From assembly GCA_036897525.1 (NCBI GenBank), contig JAYMTJ010000027.1, positions 43,172 to 107,171 on the forward strand: a stretch of DNA of 64,000 nt, in the 5' to 3' direction. Under the pieces are notes generated by a model that made no database searches, was not told the origin of the DNA, and saw only the letters and a list, made by a program, of their open reading frames with translations. This DNA is from Pelargonium x hortorum. Taxonomy: Eukaryota; Streptophyta; Magnoliopsida; Geraniales; Geraniaceae. Position 1 is the stretch's first letter, and every line of letters starts with the position of its first letter. This document shows, one piece after another, positions 24,421 through 37,857 of the stretch. Position numbers and translations under genes: made by a program.

Positions 24421-27400
24421 CGTATAAAGGCGGCCTACGATGCTTGCATTCAATGACAGGGAAGAAGGAGGCTCTCATTATCAGAATGGGAGGGACTGAG
24501 TTCTTAATGCTTGCTTCTTCCTGAGACCCTTTAAGCAAAAGAAAGAACTCCGAAACAAGTCAACTTACCTTTGACGACTGACAAGGACTTGCATCCGTTG
24601 GCAGGTGTTTTTCCCTTTTCTTTTCTACAACAAAAAACTTTGAGTTATACCCGTTTTTAATTCAAAGGGTGTTCCTGCTAAAGTAAAACCTATAGAAATT
24701 CAACCAAAGGCAGGCCTTTGCCTTGTACAACACAAACTGTAATTGTGACACAACGAATAAGAAACCCTTACTTGAGCTATCTATAAAATATAGAATTTAG
24801 AGATCCCATTTTCGTATACCTGTTAAGAGCTAGCAGACCCGTGCCTAAAAAAAGAGTCTCCAACCAGCAAGGGAACTCTCTAGAGATGCGGAATGCCTCC
24901 CTTTTTTGACTCTTCCATTTTGCCTTTATTAGAGCTTTTTTAATTCCCTATCGAAATTTGAATATAAGACTTGGGAAGTCCTAAGATATTGAGAGAGCTT
25001 CTAATTACTAGGATAGGGACACTCCCGTTGAGAAAGTGCGACCTTTTGTAATCTTTCTAAAACTATGGAAGAGAAAGAAGAGCTTGAGTCCCATCCGTTG
25101 TTGAGCATAGGTTTGGGTGTGCTATATTAGGTTAAATAGAAAATCTATATTTCCTTGTTCTATTAGTACTTATGGTTTTTTTTAATCCCCAAAAACTCTT
25201 GTTGAAGTAATATTCCTTTTAGATAGACAACTCAACTTCTCGATAAGATACATTTCGTTCTTGTTCCAGTAAACCAAAAAACCACTAAGGTATCCGTGAT
25301 TTAATTTAAGCTTCTTATATTATTTCATTTCATAAGCCTTTCCGTGTAAAGTCTGCCTACTAACTACTAACAAACTTTTTAATACCAAAGAACAAAGAAG
25401 AGCAAAACCGAAGCATTTTATTTTACAAGACTTTCTTTATTTTATTCAGAACAACGAAGCTAAACCGGAATCCCCGCGTTTAAAGAATATTTTAGATTTG
25501 AAAGTCAAGCAACTCCTTGAGTCGATTTTTGGGGGACCAGAATAAATGCAAAAAATGGCTGCTATTAGTATCTAACGAGACTTTTCCCTTTACTTGTGTT
25601 GTACAAGGACCATTAAAAAACCGGTATTACTGCGCCCGACAACCCCTATCCTATATTTCTATATTTATTGTAGTCTTATATCATCTGAGTTTTTGAACCT
25701 CTCAACGTCATAATCGGGTTTAGAGGATCTATATAGTATACATTTTTTCTTACTAAAGGAAAATGTTAGACCTCTCGTATGGATAGCTCGGTAAGTCTAT
25801 AACTAAGGAACTTTGCTTATTATTTGTTTGGGCGAGGGAGTGGTCTCATTTACTTATATTAAAAACTCCTACAGGGGTAATACCTCTCAAATACAGAAAA
25901 AACTACGTCCAATTTAATAAAGGGAGGGTTCTAGTACTGTTTGTTGTATTTGTTAGCTTTGTTTTCTAGGTAGAAATAAATGCCTATATTAAAGTGTAAT
26001 TCCAGTTGCTATAAGACTTTCCTTTTTTAGGGCTCTTTTCCGGTACTCGAACTAAATGAAATATAAGAGCTGCGTTAGAAGTTAGAGCTAATTACAAGAA
26101 TAAAACTTAGTAAGATAATCTCTATTACTAGGTCCCCCATTTTTCTTGTAGAACCTTTTATAAAAAAAAATAGAAATATTAAGGATAAGGCTTTAAGGGA
26201 TTTTTTTAAGTGTACAAAACAGGTATAAGACAGGGCGCTTACTAAATTCATTTTATACTCTAAGAGTTAAAACCTTGCCTTAAATCCCTTTTACTAAAAG
26301 TGCCGACTGTAGAAAAGAAATTCTACATTAAGCTAAAGAAAACTCACCGATGTAACATAACGAGAATAAAATGACCAAAGCACGCACCCATAAAAATCAC
26401 AGCGTAGAAAATGGATTTCCCAAGAATCGAAAATCCAGGTAACCCCTTTGGTAGGGAGAATTCCTCCCATTTAGACAGTAGTAGTCCAGGGCTTGTTGAA
26501 TGAAAGAGTATCTATAACGGGTATAAGAGCATAATACAAGGAAGACGAAGGAAGCTATTTCGTAGTATAAAAAAAATTCCCTTGAAAACCTGATCTTTTT
26601 TTTTATTCCTTTTTTTGCTCGTACTGGAGTATCCTACAAAGACCAGAAGTATTCCATTAATCTATCAGAATTTTTATGCAGAGAGGTTGCCTAATAGAAA
26701 ATCCCTACCTTCGCACCCAAGTCCTTATAACCCAAAGTAAGATCTACCAGTACTAAGGAATTCTGTCAATGCCATAAGAATAGAGTCCCGGAAATAGAAG
26801 CTGAATACTGAAATAAATAGATTCTCTTGCAAATACTACCCTACCTCTAGTACAGCCTGAGGAGCATCCACTACTGTAACACAGGAATTCCTTAGGAAAG
26901 CACTCATCTAACCTTAATTCTATTAAGTTAAAGCTCTCGAAACGAAATAAGATAAGAGGCACTGCGTCAATATAGGAATGGCTAAAGTTAAAAAAAAGTC
27001 CTTGTGATTAGCGAAGAGTAGCTGACATAAAATAAATAAGGACGGCTTACGATAGGAGTATGCATTCTATATTTTAAATGGAATGGGATTTCGGAGAAAA
27101 GGCGATGGATTTTGGAGCCTTTAGAGCAAATCAAATCGAGCTATTTCTTATTTTTATGGATGCTTGCGAAGTACTAAAATAGACTCTATATACAAATATA
27201 GAAGTCTCATATTCTGTACTCTTTTCACATAGAAATTAACACAAAACAAAAAAATGTAACGCTCAGAAATCCTACCCAAGAAAACATACGCGAAAGTCTG
27301 GTATTTCTGAAACGGGGCATATTAAAAAAAGTATGTGTTGTTAAATGTTTTCTAAGCAGGAGTCTAATAGAAGTCAGATGAAGTTATAGTCTTTTTTTAT

Positions 27401-30342
27401 GGGTAAAAAAACTCCGATGCGCACTAACTAATAAGGGAAAAAAGAAGTCAAAGAGTTTTGTTCTCTATATCAATTAATTCCCTAATGCAAATAGCAAATA
27501 ATAATGAATGTAAAGCAAGACGAGATTCACAAAACTAAGTATAAATGAAAAAGCATTTTTGTTATTATTTTTTAAATTGGAATTTTCACTAGGAATTCTT
27601 AAACTAGCTCTGCTTTTTTTTGTGTTTTATGGTAACCTGCTTCTTCTCCTTTTAGCTTATAGCAATGAGCTAAGATAATAAATAAGTATCCACTAGGACG
27701 CACTCCCTACGTCCTTTAGTATAGCACAAGCAACAGCTAAGACAAGACAGGGTTTGTATTTTAGGATTTATTGTCTTTATTTTCCTGCAATTCAGATACT
27801 GGATTTCTAATTTATACTAGGTTATATTTTAGAACTCTAAGATACTCTTGGAAATTAGATCGAAAGTTTCCGGTTGAAAGGGATTAATTTGATTTAAAGA
27901 ATAGAAGGACTAAGCAGCTCAGCTATCCACGGAATATAAAAAAACAAGCTCCGATGTCAATAAAGGAATCGGTTGCAGTGTAACAAAGTAAGTCCAAGTC
28001 CTAACTTGTATGGGATAGGGTAGATGTAGAGCTAAAGGAGAGAGATCCTAATCCTGTTTTAAAGTTAAAGGGTCAAGGTGCAAATCTAATTAAGTTGTAA
28101 AAGCATAATTAAGAGCCCACAAGAATATTCTTTCTTAGAATAAGGTCTAAACCTGGGTATTATTGTAAGGATAGGCTAACTTTAGTTTGTATAGTAGCTA
28201 ATGTATCTGATGGCGCAAGTGTTCCTACGTTTCCGGGTTTCCAATTCCTGAGAATAAAGACTAAAACCGTAATCCGTTGCCGGTAAAGACAAGATAGAAC
28301 TAAGGAATAGCTTGTACTTGCTACTAATATGTACTTAAACCTAGGGATTAACTTCTTAAAACTAACAAACAAATCTAGAGCAAATAGCAATACAGGCTCA
28401 AGCACATATCCTTCTAACTAATATTTAAAAAGGTAGAAAATCCTATAAATAAAACCTTCTTAAGTTTTATAGAGCTGCAAGTACCTTTCAATTCCTCTTA
28501 CTTAAAATGTATAATTTAGAGTCTAGGATATGGGTCACTTAGGATAATACATAAAGTAAAGGTACTTATTTGTTCTTGTTGTTTTGTAACCCAGTAGGAA
28601 TATGCCCTTTATCTCAAGCTGTAAAGGTTCATTAACAACAAAATCCCTAAATTGACTTAATTTAATAGTGATTTGCTTCTAAAGGTTAGGCTATATTCTA
28701 TTTTATAGTATTCCCTCCAAAAGAAAAGTCAACTTTGAAAAGTTTCTCGCTTCTAAACTACATGTATTCTATTCGAGTAAGCCTTATCCGCTATAAAAGG
28801 CATTTCTTTAGTTCAATATATGGATATTCCATAATGTTCAGTGATATATAGGACTTTTTTATACTTTTTGGACTTATTCAGCATAAGTAGTAAGTAATTG
28901 CTTCGAAAGGGTATAAAGATTCCGTCAAGTGATGCTAATTTGCTTACAAAAACCGGGGATCAGATATAAGGAGGGGTTTCTCCGTAGCTGGGATACTAAC
29001 TGCAGTTGTCAGTTGCAGCCAGTTTTAGTTTCCAGGGGAAAAATCTCATTTTACTTCTAATTATTTGAAGTAACCCCATATTTGACACTCAGAAAAGCCT
29101 TCTGATAAAGTTCATAAATAATCTGACAAGTATCTCTTACCGCATCTTTAGAGGAGTCCGCAATAGATTTTAGAAGAAATAAAGAAAAGAGCACTACTTA
29201 AAAAAAAGGTAGACAAAAGAGAGTTCCCGCGTTAGCAAAACCTTAGGATTCCATTCCCTCTGCTTCATTCAAAGAGTCCCTTCAACATAAGAATAAGGGG
29301 TCTCCCATTAAAATTGAATTGAAACCTCGCCCTTACCGGAGATTATAAACATATGTCTTCATATGACCGGTTTAGACCTAAAAAAAATAACTAATATATA
29401 AGTTAAAGAATAGTGCAATACCCTGTTTTACGAAATCTACATTAAAATTTATATCGAAGATTTGAATCTCAAGCACTCTAGGAGACCTTGGGGTATGTAA
29501 GCCTGTAGGTTTTTTTCTGTTTTAAAAACCTCTGAAATACTCTCCAAAAAAAAAGCTTTAACCTATAAACTAAAGGGTTGCTTTGAGAAGGTTACCTATT
29601 TTCTTGTAAGTGTTTTACTTTATCTGCAGCTGCTAATTAACAACAAGCGGGATCTGTTTTCCAGGTCGAGGTATTTGGTTGTTGGCATTTCCAAGAGAAG
29701 AGATCAATTCGGTAAGAGTTTGCTTTTGGTATTATTGTTTTTGAGTTCGCAAGCTAAGGGTGTTGTTCCTTCTTGTTCTGCAGTGTCTTTATAGTATCCT
29801 GCCGGATAGAGATAATAATCTAGCAGCAGTATGCAGTATAAGGCTTAGGGATTAACAAGGATCAATTAGATTGAAATAGTAAGTTTCCAAGTCAAATGTA
29901 ATGTATCAACACTGGGTATCTCTAAAGTAGATAAAAGGAAAGGCATTCTAGATAATAACTTTATATTCTATTATATCTGTATTCTCTTTAGGATTTTAGT
30001 GGGAATACTTACTGAAAATGGCTTTCAGATCAGAATAGCATTTCTTTTTTATTAAAGCTGTTGTTTAGTTAGTTAAAGAAAACTTAAAAAGAGGTCGTGT
30101 ACTTTTCCTTAGTTTTTTTCTGGTTAAGATTTAAGGAATATTAAAGTTTAAGTTAAAAGTCTAGTTTTCTCCAACAGAGGTCTAAGGATTCTTAAGTCTC
30201 AAGTCAAAGCCATCCAGTCTTTCTAGGTAAGTAATTAAAACCTTTAGCAGAAATGGCTTTCACCGAAAAGGTTAGTCAATCTAGAATAAAGAAGACAATT
30301 TCCCTCCAATTTAAATAAAATAATTAGAGCCTTTTTCCTCAA
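24421..30342. other. gene-free segment, texture A
   Basis: About 6 kb without a recognisable gene. Open frames at 26,753-26,962 and 28,160-28,405 (both minus) match nothing known. Brief texture-B patches occur near 24,420-24,600, 27,690-27,760 and 29,600-30,000. A minus-strand word GAGATTCAAATC near 29,465 resembles a T-loop but lacks arms. Confidence 0.55.
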
Positions 30343-30370
30343 CTATTCTATTATAGATATTATAGAATAG
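30343..30370. repeat. hairpin, 9-bp stem
   Basis: CTATTCTAT at 30,343-30,351 pairs perfectly with ATAGAATAG at 30,362-30,370, with a 10-base partly self-complementary loop. A run of ten T follows at 30,379-30,388. The arrangement recalls a terminator, but the stem is AT-rich and no gene precedes it. Confidence 0.55.
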
Positions 30371-31400
30371 AGTCTTACTTTTTTTTTTCAATCTTTTGGT
30401 TAAATTGAAATTAAAGGGTAGTCAATGTATTTGGGCACCTCTCTCAGGAGTTTTCCTTATACTTTTACGGGCACACAAGGAATAAATACATTTGAAAATA
30501 CTAATAAAGATATAGATATAGTGGCGTCCGCTTTTTACTTTTTAAGTCTAATTAACAAGAAATACCTAAGACTCCAAGAGCTACCTACGAGGAAGAGTCT
30601 AGCCCATTAAGAAAGCTGCTAGCAAATAGTTTTTTTGTAGTGAAGTCACAAAGAAAAGAACAGTTAAAGTTGACAGGATACACTCTAGATTCTATATGCT
30701 CTTACCATCTGAACAGGCATTCTTAGTTTATCTGGCTATGACTTAAGCAAAAGAGTGGCGAATTCTTTGGTAAGCACAGACAACTACACTTTAAAAAGGA
30801 CAAAGTAAATGAGATTCCAAGTCACTGATATAGATTAGGGGAAGGAAATCGCTTTCTTGTCATCTTATGAGAGTTGGGTCAGGCTCTTACAAGAAATGAA
30901 GAAATGAGTTCGAAAAGCTTTTACTAAAAATGTTGAAAGAAGGGATCCGTTCTAGACACTCAGAATAAGATTCGAACCCAGTCAATTCCATGAAAAGAAA
31001 CTAAGACTTCTCATATACTATCATATAGTATACAGCTAGGAAAGAAACCAAGCTCCTATAATATAATGCAACAAATTGACTAACTATATTATCTAAGTGA
31101 TTATAATAAAAGGATTATTTGACTTCCTTTACTTACTGACTTACAAAGCTACACTATCGACTAGCAATATAGGGACTTCCTTGATCTAGTTCACCATCTA
31201 TCTACCTAAGTCCATCTACATGACCCTGTCCAACTGTACCTACTTCGCAAACCCTCAACTGTACAATAAATCCGGCTTTAGTTTAGAGAGAAAAAGACTT
31301 AGGTTAATACTTGAAACTATAAATAGTTATAGTCAGCAGAAAAGAATAGGATTGAAGAATTTAGCTCAGTAAATTACTATTATACCGGGAGTCTAATCTA
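30371..31400. other. gene-free segment, texture B from about 30,600
   Basis: The plus-strand frame at 30,425-30,610 (61 codons, ATG start) has no known motif. From about 30,600 the texture-B words appear. The word GGGTTCGAATCTT on the minus strand near 30,967-30,979 is T-loop-like but isolated. No gene is supported. Confidence 0.55.
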
Positions 31401-33990
31401 ATCTAAAGTATTAATAAATTCATAGAGGCTTTTGCTTTCTATCTAAATTCAATTCCTCTTGCAAAGGCGTAAAAAACGGAATACAACTGTTTTTTTTAGC
31501 ACACGTAAGCAGCAGTATCTTCTTTCTAAAATATTAAAAATATGAATAATTAATGTATTTACCTTACCCTTGGGTTTGCCTGGAAACTCCTTTTTATACA
31601 GCATACACTCCCAAGCCCGTCTTACTTGTTATTAACAGTTCGGAACTCTTACAAATAAGGTAGAAAATAACTGACTTATCTTCTACTTGTATGGCTCTAC
31701 ATTACCGAGAAAAGAATTCTCGCTTTTTTCTACTGATTGGAATTTCCCCACTTTTTTACTATATACTACTAACTAACTATATAATTTTCAGAGTTATGGA
31801 TAATACAAAGAAAAGGTCCAATAACTCGAAGTAAGTTAAATTCAATACGTTTGTATTACATCATCGGTACAGAATCCGAAGTTTCGCAAAGTCCTGTCAC
31901 ACTACATATCTCAAGGTCTTACATTTTTAGAAAATGACAGAGAGGAAGTCTAATATAATATAATTTATTCTACTTTTGGTATCCTTCCATACTACTCAAT
32001 GCAAGTCAAAAAAAGCTGCATATTCCTCTTGCAAAGCCCGTCAAAACAAAAGGTCTTGAATTCAATCCCTCTTCTAAAGGCTCTAGCTGTGGTAATTAAT
32101 GTTGGATATCCCAAAAGGTTCCTATATCCAAAAAAGTCTCGCAGGTTAGAGCTTAAAAGTTCACTCGTTATTCAAAGGAATCCAAGCTTGTTTACACTTT
32201 AGTCTTAAGAAATTCTAAGGTTAGCTCCGCGCTCGTTGAAGAAGGTATAGTAACACTATGTATAAGCTGTCATGCGGATGGTAAAGAACTTGTGATAAAG
32301 TCTCCGCTTTGTAGTATAAGCACTATATAGTCGTAAGATTTACCCTTTGAATCAGAAGTTTTGTTATTTATTATGCTATAGTAAGCAAGTAAGCTGCCTG
32401 CCTCTAATTATAGGTCTTTTCTAAGAAATTTCATTACAGGTTAAACCCGGGTACGGGTAGATAGAACCTTATATGCACAACTTTCCTTTTTTAAGAGTCT
32501 TTTGCTACACTTTTTTCATAAACATTATTAATTTAATGAGAACAACTCCAGTATTTGTTAGAGGTACAGCTATAAGTCAGAGCTTGAAAAATAACGTATT
32601 TGCAGGATATTAAATCAACTCTTTTATAATATTGTATACATAGTCTAAGCAAAGTAAACACAAAACTACAGTTTGTTATATGAGCTAGCAAATTGGGTAT
32701 GGGATTGCTGTGAAGCTGTGTATCAATGAGGCATTCGCCTCCATTTGAATTTGAAAGGGGTCCCTTTATAAGTTTTTTTCTCTCTACTCTATTATTAGGA
32801 ACTCATTAGAGGGCTGCATTTTTATAGAAGACTCTTCTAAGTAATTGCGCTCGTATCAGCTGTAAAATCTTGGTTGTACAAATTGCAAAACTCTTTTTCG
32901 CTTTTCAATATAACAATATAACGAATCTTAAGGGTCTTTTTAGAATTTTAGGTATCCACTAGACCCGTTTGTTTTTTCACTACCTCAACATACATGTAAA
33001 CCATACACAGGAAGTCCTTTTCTAATCTGCAAAACTAAAGGCAGGTGAATACACAAGCAGGATACTTTATCGCAGGCAATTTATACGAGCTTACTTGCAT
33101 TGAGAGAACTTAGGGTCTCATACCCTATACTTACATAACTTATAATATACATCAATCAAGTAAGGTAGACTTCATCAAACTCTTTTAGGAGAATTTCGAG
33201 TATCCACGAAAAAAAGAATTGAAATCTTTTACAAAGAAAGAAAGGCAGTTTACCTTATTTTTTTAGATCTGGGTTTTCCAGTTCTTTTTTGGGGTCATGT
33301 CCTAGTGTAGTAGTCTATCCTATCATATATATACTCTAATGCGTTAACCTTACTCCGTCAAACTACGCGCGGTAAGTAATGTAATAGAGATTTATGTCTT
33401 CACTACTAAGGTTCATATCCTCTCGACAAGGAGGAAGAGGGATGTCCTGTAATGTAATCTGTAATCCAGAACAATTTAATTAGAACTACTATTTCTAAAT
33501 ACTATAAGGGGCTCCTCTAATTCTTACTAATGCTAACAGCTTGTGTTTTTTACGTAATTAAGGGGATATCTTGTAATGTAAATGGTCTCCAATTTAAGTA
33601 AGTATACAGCTTACCTGAAATGAAAAGAGGTACCCTAACAGGCAATAAAGTGGTTAGTGGTTTTCCTGTCTCTCTAGCTTGAATTTAACAAGTGTTTGGG
33701 ATTCCTTAGAGGGGGTTTTTCCAGTAAGTAAAGAAGTCTCGAGTTATAAGTTTCTGTGTTTTTTTCCAGTTGGTGTTAGTGTAAGGTGCCCTATCAACAA
33801 GATACTAGTGTCATACGGTGCAAGACCACAACATTTTATCAGAAGTCCAGAATTAGGGTCCTTTTTTTGATATTCTCTAAAATCCGAGAAGGCCTAACGA
33901 AATAAAGTTGTTTGAACCTATTTTAACCTAAAGTAGATTCCAGAATTCGATCGATCCGGTAATTAGAAAAGTACCCATTCTCTCCTACAA
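31401..33990. other. gene-free segment, texture A
   Basis: Frames at 31,999-32,202 and 33,679-33,870 (both plus) were read and match no protein family I know; the second has a coding-like mix of residues but is only 63 codons. No RNA gene or notable repeat is seen. Confidence 0.55.
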
Positions 33991-34620
33991 ATGCCTATTA
34001 AAGTCTAAATAGAATCTTGTCTTCTTAGAAAGTTAAAACCCTAAATCTCTAAACCCCTACCAAAGTACTCTCTTTGTTCTAACCACCTAAGCCGGTCAAT
34101 GACTACGCAAGCTGTCAAGAGCAGGCCTGGGAGTGCTTTCAATACAGTTGAGAGTGATACTGAGTACTCTAGCTATGAGTAAAAGGGTATTATGACTGAG
34201 AAGTTGTTATGGGTTTAGAACTTGTGTATTCAGGTTCCAGTTACGAATTCTGTCTTTACCGGCAGAACAATTCAATTCTTTCATTAACACCTTTCCCAGA
34301 ATCTAGACCTCAACTCTACTTCTAGAATTAGAAATTTCCTAAAGCAACCCTTACACTTTATAGCTATGCCTGTATTTGGATTCTCTATTTCCTTTCCCTT
34401 TAGCCTTATGAGTCCCCTATATCTAATCTAAATCTAAAAGAACACCCGTTTACTCTTAAGAAGATCCCTTTAGACTTAGACTTTAGATCTAGAATAGAAC
34501 TAGAAATAAGTTACCCGTTTAGATGTAGCTGGATCTAACTCGGAATTCATTAGTTTAGGTACAATCTTTAGAAGCAAATCATTCATTATCATTAGGAGGT
34601 AGGACTTCCTTTCAATTTTT
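33991..34620. other. gene-free segment, texture B
   Basis: A short texture-B island with words such as AATCTAAATCTAAA and GATCTAGAATAGAAC between two texture-A segments. No open frame of note and no RNA gene. Confidence 0.5.
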
Positions 34621-37600
34621 AGTTTACTTTTCTGAATAAGCTGAGTAAGAGAGAAAAAGAAGCAAAAAAAAGAGCATTTTCATGGGATTCCCTTCTTAAA
34701 ACGACTTTTGAACCTCTTGCACTTTTGGCTCTCGGGACTCGTTATAACCACAAATTTATGTTTACGGAGTTTAATATGTGTGGTAAGATCCTACCTAAGT
34801 GAGTCAAAATAAAGCTGTTAAACCTACAGATGTCCCGCTGATAATTGACCCAGGATTCCCTATATACTTAACTCATTCCCTTGACTACCCGGATATACCA
34901 GGAAGAATATCTAACCAAGGAAAAGTTCCAACCTCGTGTTCGGAAAAGGGGGTACCTTATATACTAAACCAGCACCGATAACGGATAAGAATTTACCATA
35001 TAGGACAGGAGAGAAACAAAGTTTAGTTCTTAATATGTACTTTTTCAGAGTTACTTGTGATATCTTATTTTTTTTACTTCTTAGTTAACAGATTAAAGTA
35101 AAGGGATCCTTATGCAAATCTGGTTTTTAAATTCTCCGTTTTTCGAATCTCCGCCCCACCTTAAAGGTACAAGTAACCCCTCAACCGTTATAAGAAGCAT
35201 TTTATTAAGGTTTGGGATCCTATAAACCCAGTTGTACTAGTTGGTGGTGGGTTATTTTTGTAAGAAAGATTTGGTTAAAGTAAAATCCGAGAAGTAAGGA
35301 GTATTCTATAATTCTTTTGTATCTTTTTGGATTCTAATTGAGGTCGAGGGGCCCCTTTTACATAACTTTGCTTAGGCATTCCACCCCTATTTCTAGGAAG
35401 ACTTTCCATTAAACCTGTTAAAGGCTTTTATATCCCTAATACTGTAGCGAATTATACTATTTGCCAAATCAAATATCGAGTAAGTTTCTTAGCTTTAAAT
35501 AAGTCCCTTTTATGCACACTTGTCAGCAATATCACAAAATCAGGCCCTGTGTAACAAGGAAAATTTACTGACTAATTGACATTTTCATTCAAAGCACCCT
35601 CTTATAAAAATAGACTACTCTATTTCCTTAATTAAACATCTAAATGTTCCGAAGCGACATATGATACCCCTTAAACAAACTTGTTGTAATACAAAGATAC
35701 TCCAGAATTTTCTTTTGTTCTGTATAAACAAGCCCGTTAGGAGCCCCCCCTCTTTATATTAAAAGAAATTCTTGTTCAAAGAATAGAAACAACAAAGTAC
35801 TTCTTAAACAAAAGCGTCTTCTATGAACCCTAAAAGTCAACCGGTTCCTAGCTAAGGCTGGTCTGAGTAGTTGTTTTATATTACCCAGTGAAGCATTAAG
35901 TATAATAGTGTGATTTGAACCAACACATTTTAATCAGTTGTAGTTTTGGTTTATCAAATGCAAAATAAATGGGGTCTTATTGTAAGGAGAGTATATACTA
36001 AATCAACAATCTATTCTTTTAAGTGATTCCCCTTCTACCTGTAACCAGAAAAACTTTAGTAACTCTCTGAAAGTTTATAAAATAGAAGAGAGGAGAGCCT
36101 ATGGTTTCTTTTTCGGCTTTAATTTCGAAATACTGAAATTGCTGGATAGTATGCATTAAAGAAGGAAATAAACCTTTTGTACACCTCACTTAGTTTTGAG
36201 TAAAGACCCGTTTGACTTTTTTTTCTATTTTGACTCAAAAAAGAGTATAAAGTCTCAGTAAATGCTGAAGAATAAATACCCTTGGTTTAGAAAAAAAAAA
36301 AGATTGCTTTGCTGTACAACTACAAAGGAAGGCCCTAAAATTTCAAATTAGTGACAACTAGAGTCCCGCAGGATCTCCTTTTGGTATAATTAAAGTCCTA
36401 TCCTGCTTAACATAAACCTGTAATGTGGTTTCCCCAATGTCGGACATTTTTTTATTTATTATGGAATTGTTTGTTACATTCTTTCTTTTATTATATAATT
36501 TTATACTACGGAGCTACTAAACTTTTGTATTTTGTGTATAACTAAGAGACCTAATAATAAGTCAGCAACAGAATAGTAGTATAGCCCTAAATGCGCCCCA
36601 AGAATATCCACATTCAAAAAGGTTTCAAAACCTACTCCGAAAGTAGACCCACTTAGGTTAATGCTGTAAAAGCTTAAGAAAAGAAAAAACTAATTAAAAA
36701 ATGACTTTAACCGGGTATATTGCAAGAATCTAATTGCCGAGTACCTCGCTAACAAAAAAGCAGCTTTGTTTTATAGGACTACTTTTTTTTGGTCAAGCCA
36801 ATTCCTTAGCTTAGATATTCTAATTCGTGTATTTTTTTAAGATCTTAATCTCGTTTTGAGCCTGCAAGCTCCGTCTAATTTGGCATACATTTCATTTACT
36901 TCTTTCACTGGAACAAGCAAGAAGGGGTTCATTTTGCCTTCCACAAGACTTCTGCCAGATTTTGAAAACCGAGTCCAAGAATAAGGTGATACTTATACCT
37001 GGGACGTCCAATGAGCGTTTTAACTATTTTTGCAATAAAGGAGATAGTATTTAGAAAGGTGTTCTTGTTGAAGATCGGGTATTAGACTATAATTTTTGAT
37101 TCCATTTATCTTATCCCGCTGTTAAACAAAGTCTTATAAGTATGTCGAGTATACCAGGGACTAAGCCCTGCGAGTATTCTCGTGAAGCGGAACTCCTGTA
37201 CGTAGTAGTTAGTTATTTAGAATTTGTAAGTCTGTAACTGATGTACAAATCTTCAGGTTCTTAATCTTTGTATTTTTCCCCTTTAATTAAGTACGATATG
37301 TAAACCAAAACTTTCGTGGATTTGCTTCTAATACGTTTAGGGCTTCAGTATTTTAGTCCAAGCCCTTAGTTGTGCTATCGAGCTGTAGTAAAGTTTAGTT
37401 TAGTTTATGTAATCTGAGAAAATAACTCAGTTAGGATACCTAGTAGGCGCCTAGAATTGGATCCATTTCCTTCATAAATATTTGAAAGGGATTCCGTATC
37501 CAGGAAGTTTTTAGTAGTCCTGAGAAACCTTTTCCTGAGTTATTGCATTCTAGAGGGTGGTGTCACCCAACTTAGTTACTTATACGGCAAAAGTTGACTC

Positions 37601-37792
37601 TTAAGCCCAAAATATCTATCTCACGAATTTTTTGCTGTTACCTAAAATAAAAGGGATCTTTTGTTATAGAACTTCTTAAATACTCACGAGAAAGCTCTCA
37701 AATACAAATAAAAGTTTGCGTAATTAAAGGACGAGAATAACGCGCTTACTAGACTAAATGAAGTTTTAAGATATGTAGACCGCCTTTCTAGG
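34621..37792. other. gene-free segment, texture A
   Basis: The plus frame at 34,799-34,981 (GTG start, 60 codons) was read and not recognised. Eleven A occur in a row at 36,291-36,301. A minus-strand word TTGGTTCAAATC near 35,915-35,926 resembles a T-loop, without pairing arms. No gene is supported. Confidence 0.55.
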
Positions 37793-37857
37793 TATCGCGG
37801 GAAACGAACCGGTGGCAAAAAGTACAGTACAGCGCTCTTCCTGCTATACACCCGGGA
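37793..37857 (-). pseudogene. tRNA-like remnant
   Basis: On the minus strand, GGTGTATAGC, then AAGAGCGC, then CCACCGGTTCG and TTTCCCGCG follow one another at about tRNA spacing. They resemble the acceptor/D-arm, the end of the D arm, and the T-arm. The D loop is shortened, no clean anticodon stem forms around CTGTACTGTAC, and the T stem is imperfect. The amino acid cannot be assigned. It may be a decayed organellar tRNA, or several T-loop-like words by chance. Confidence 0.3.

Noticed and set aside
20300-31000. 18-base word CAATTCCATGAAAAGAAA shared between 20,300-20,317 and 30,983-31,000
   Set aside because: One shared word of this length is not surprising across 64 kb of biased composition, and the flanks are unrelated.
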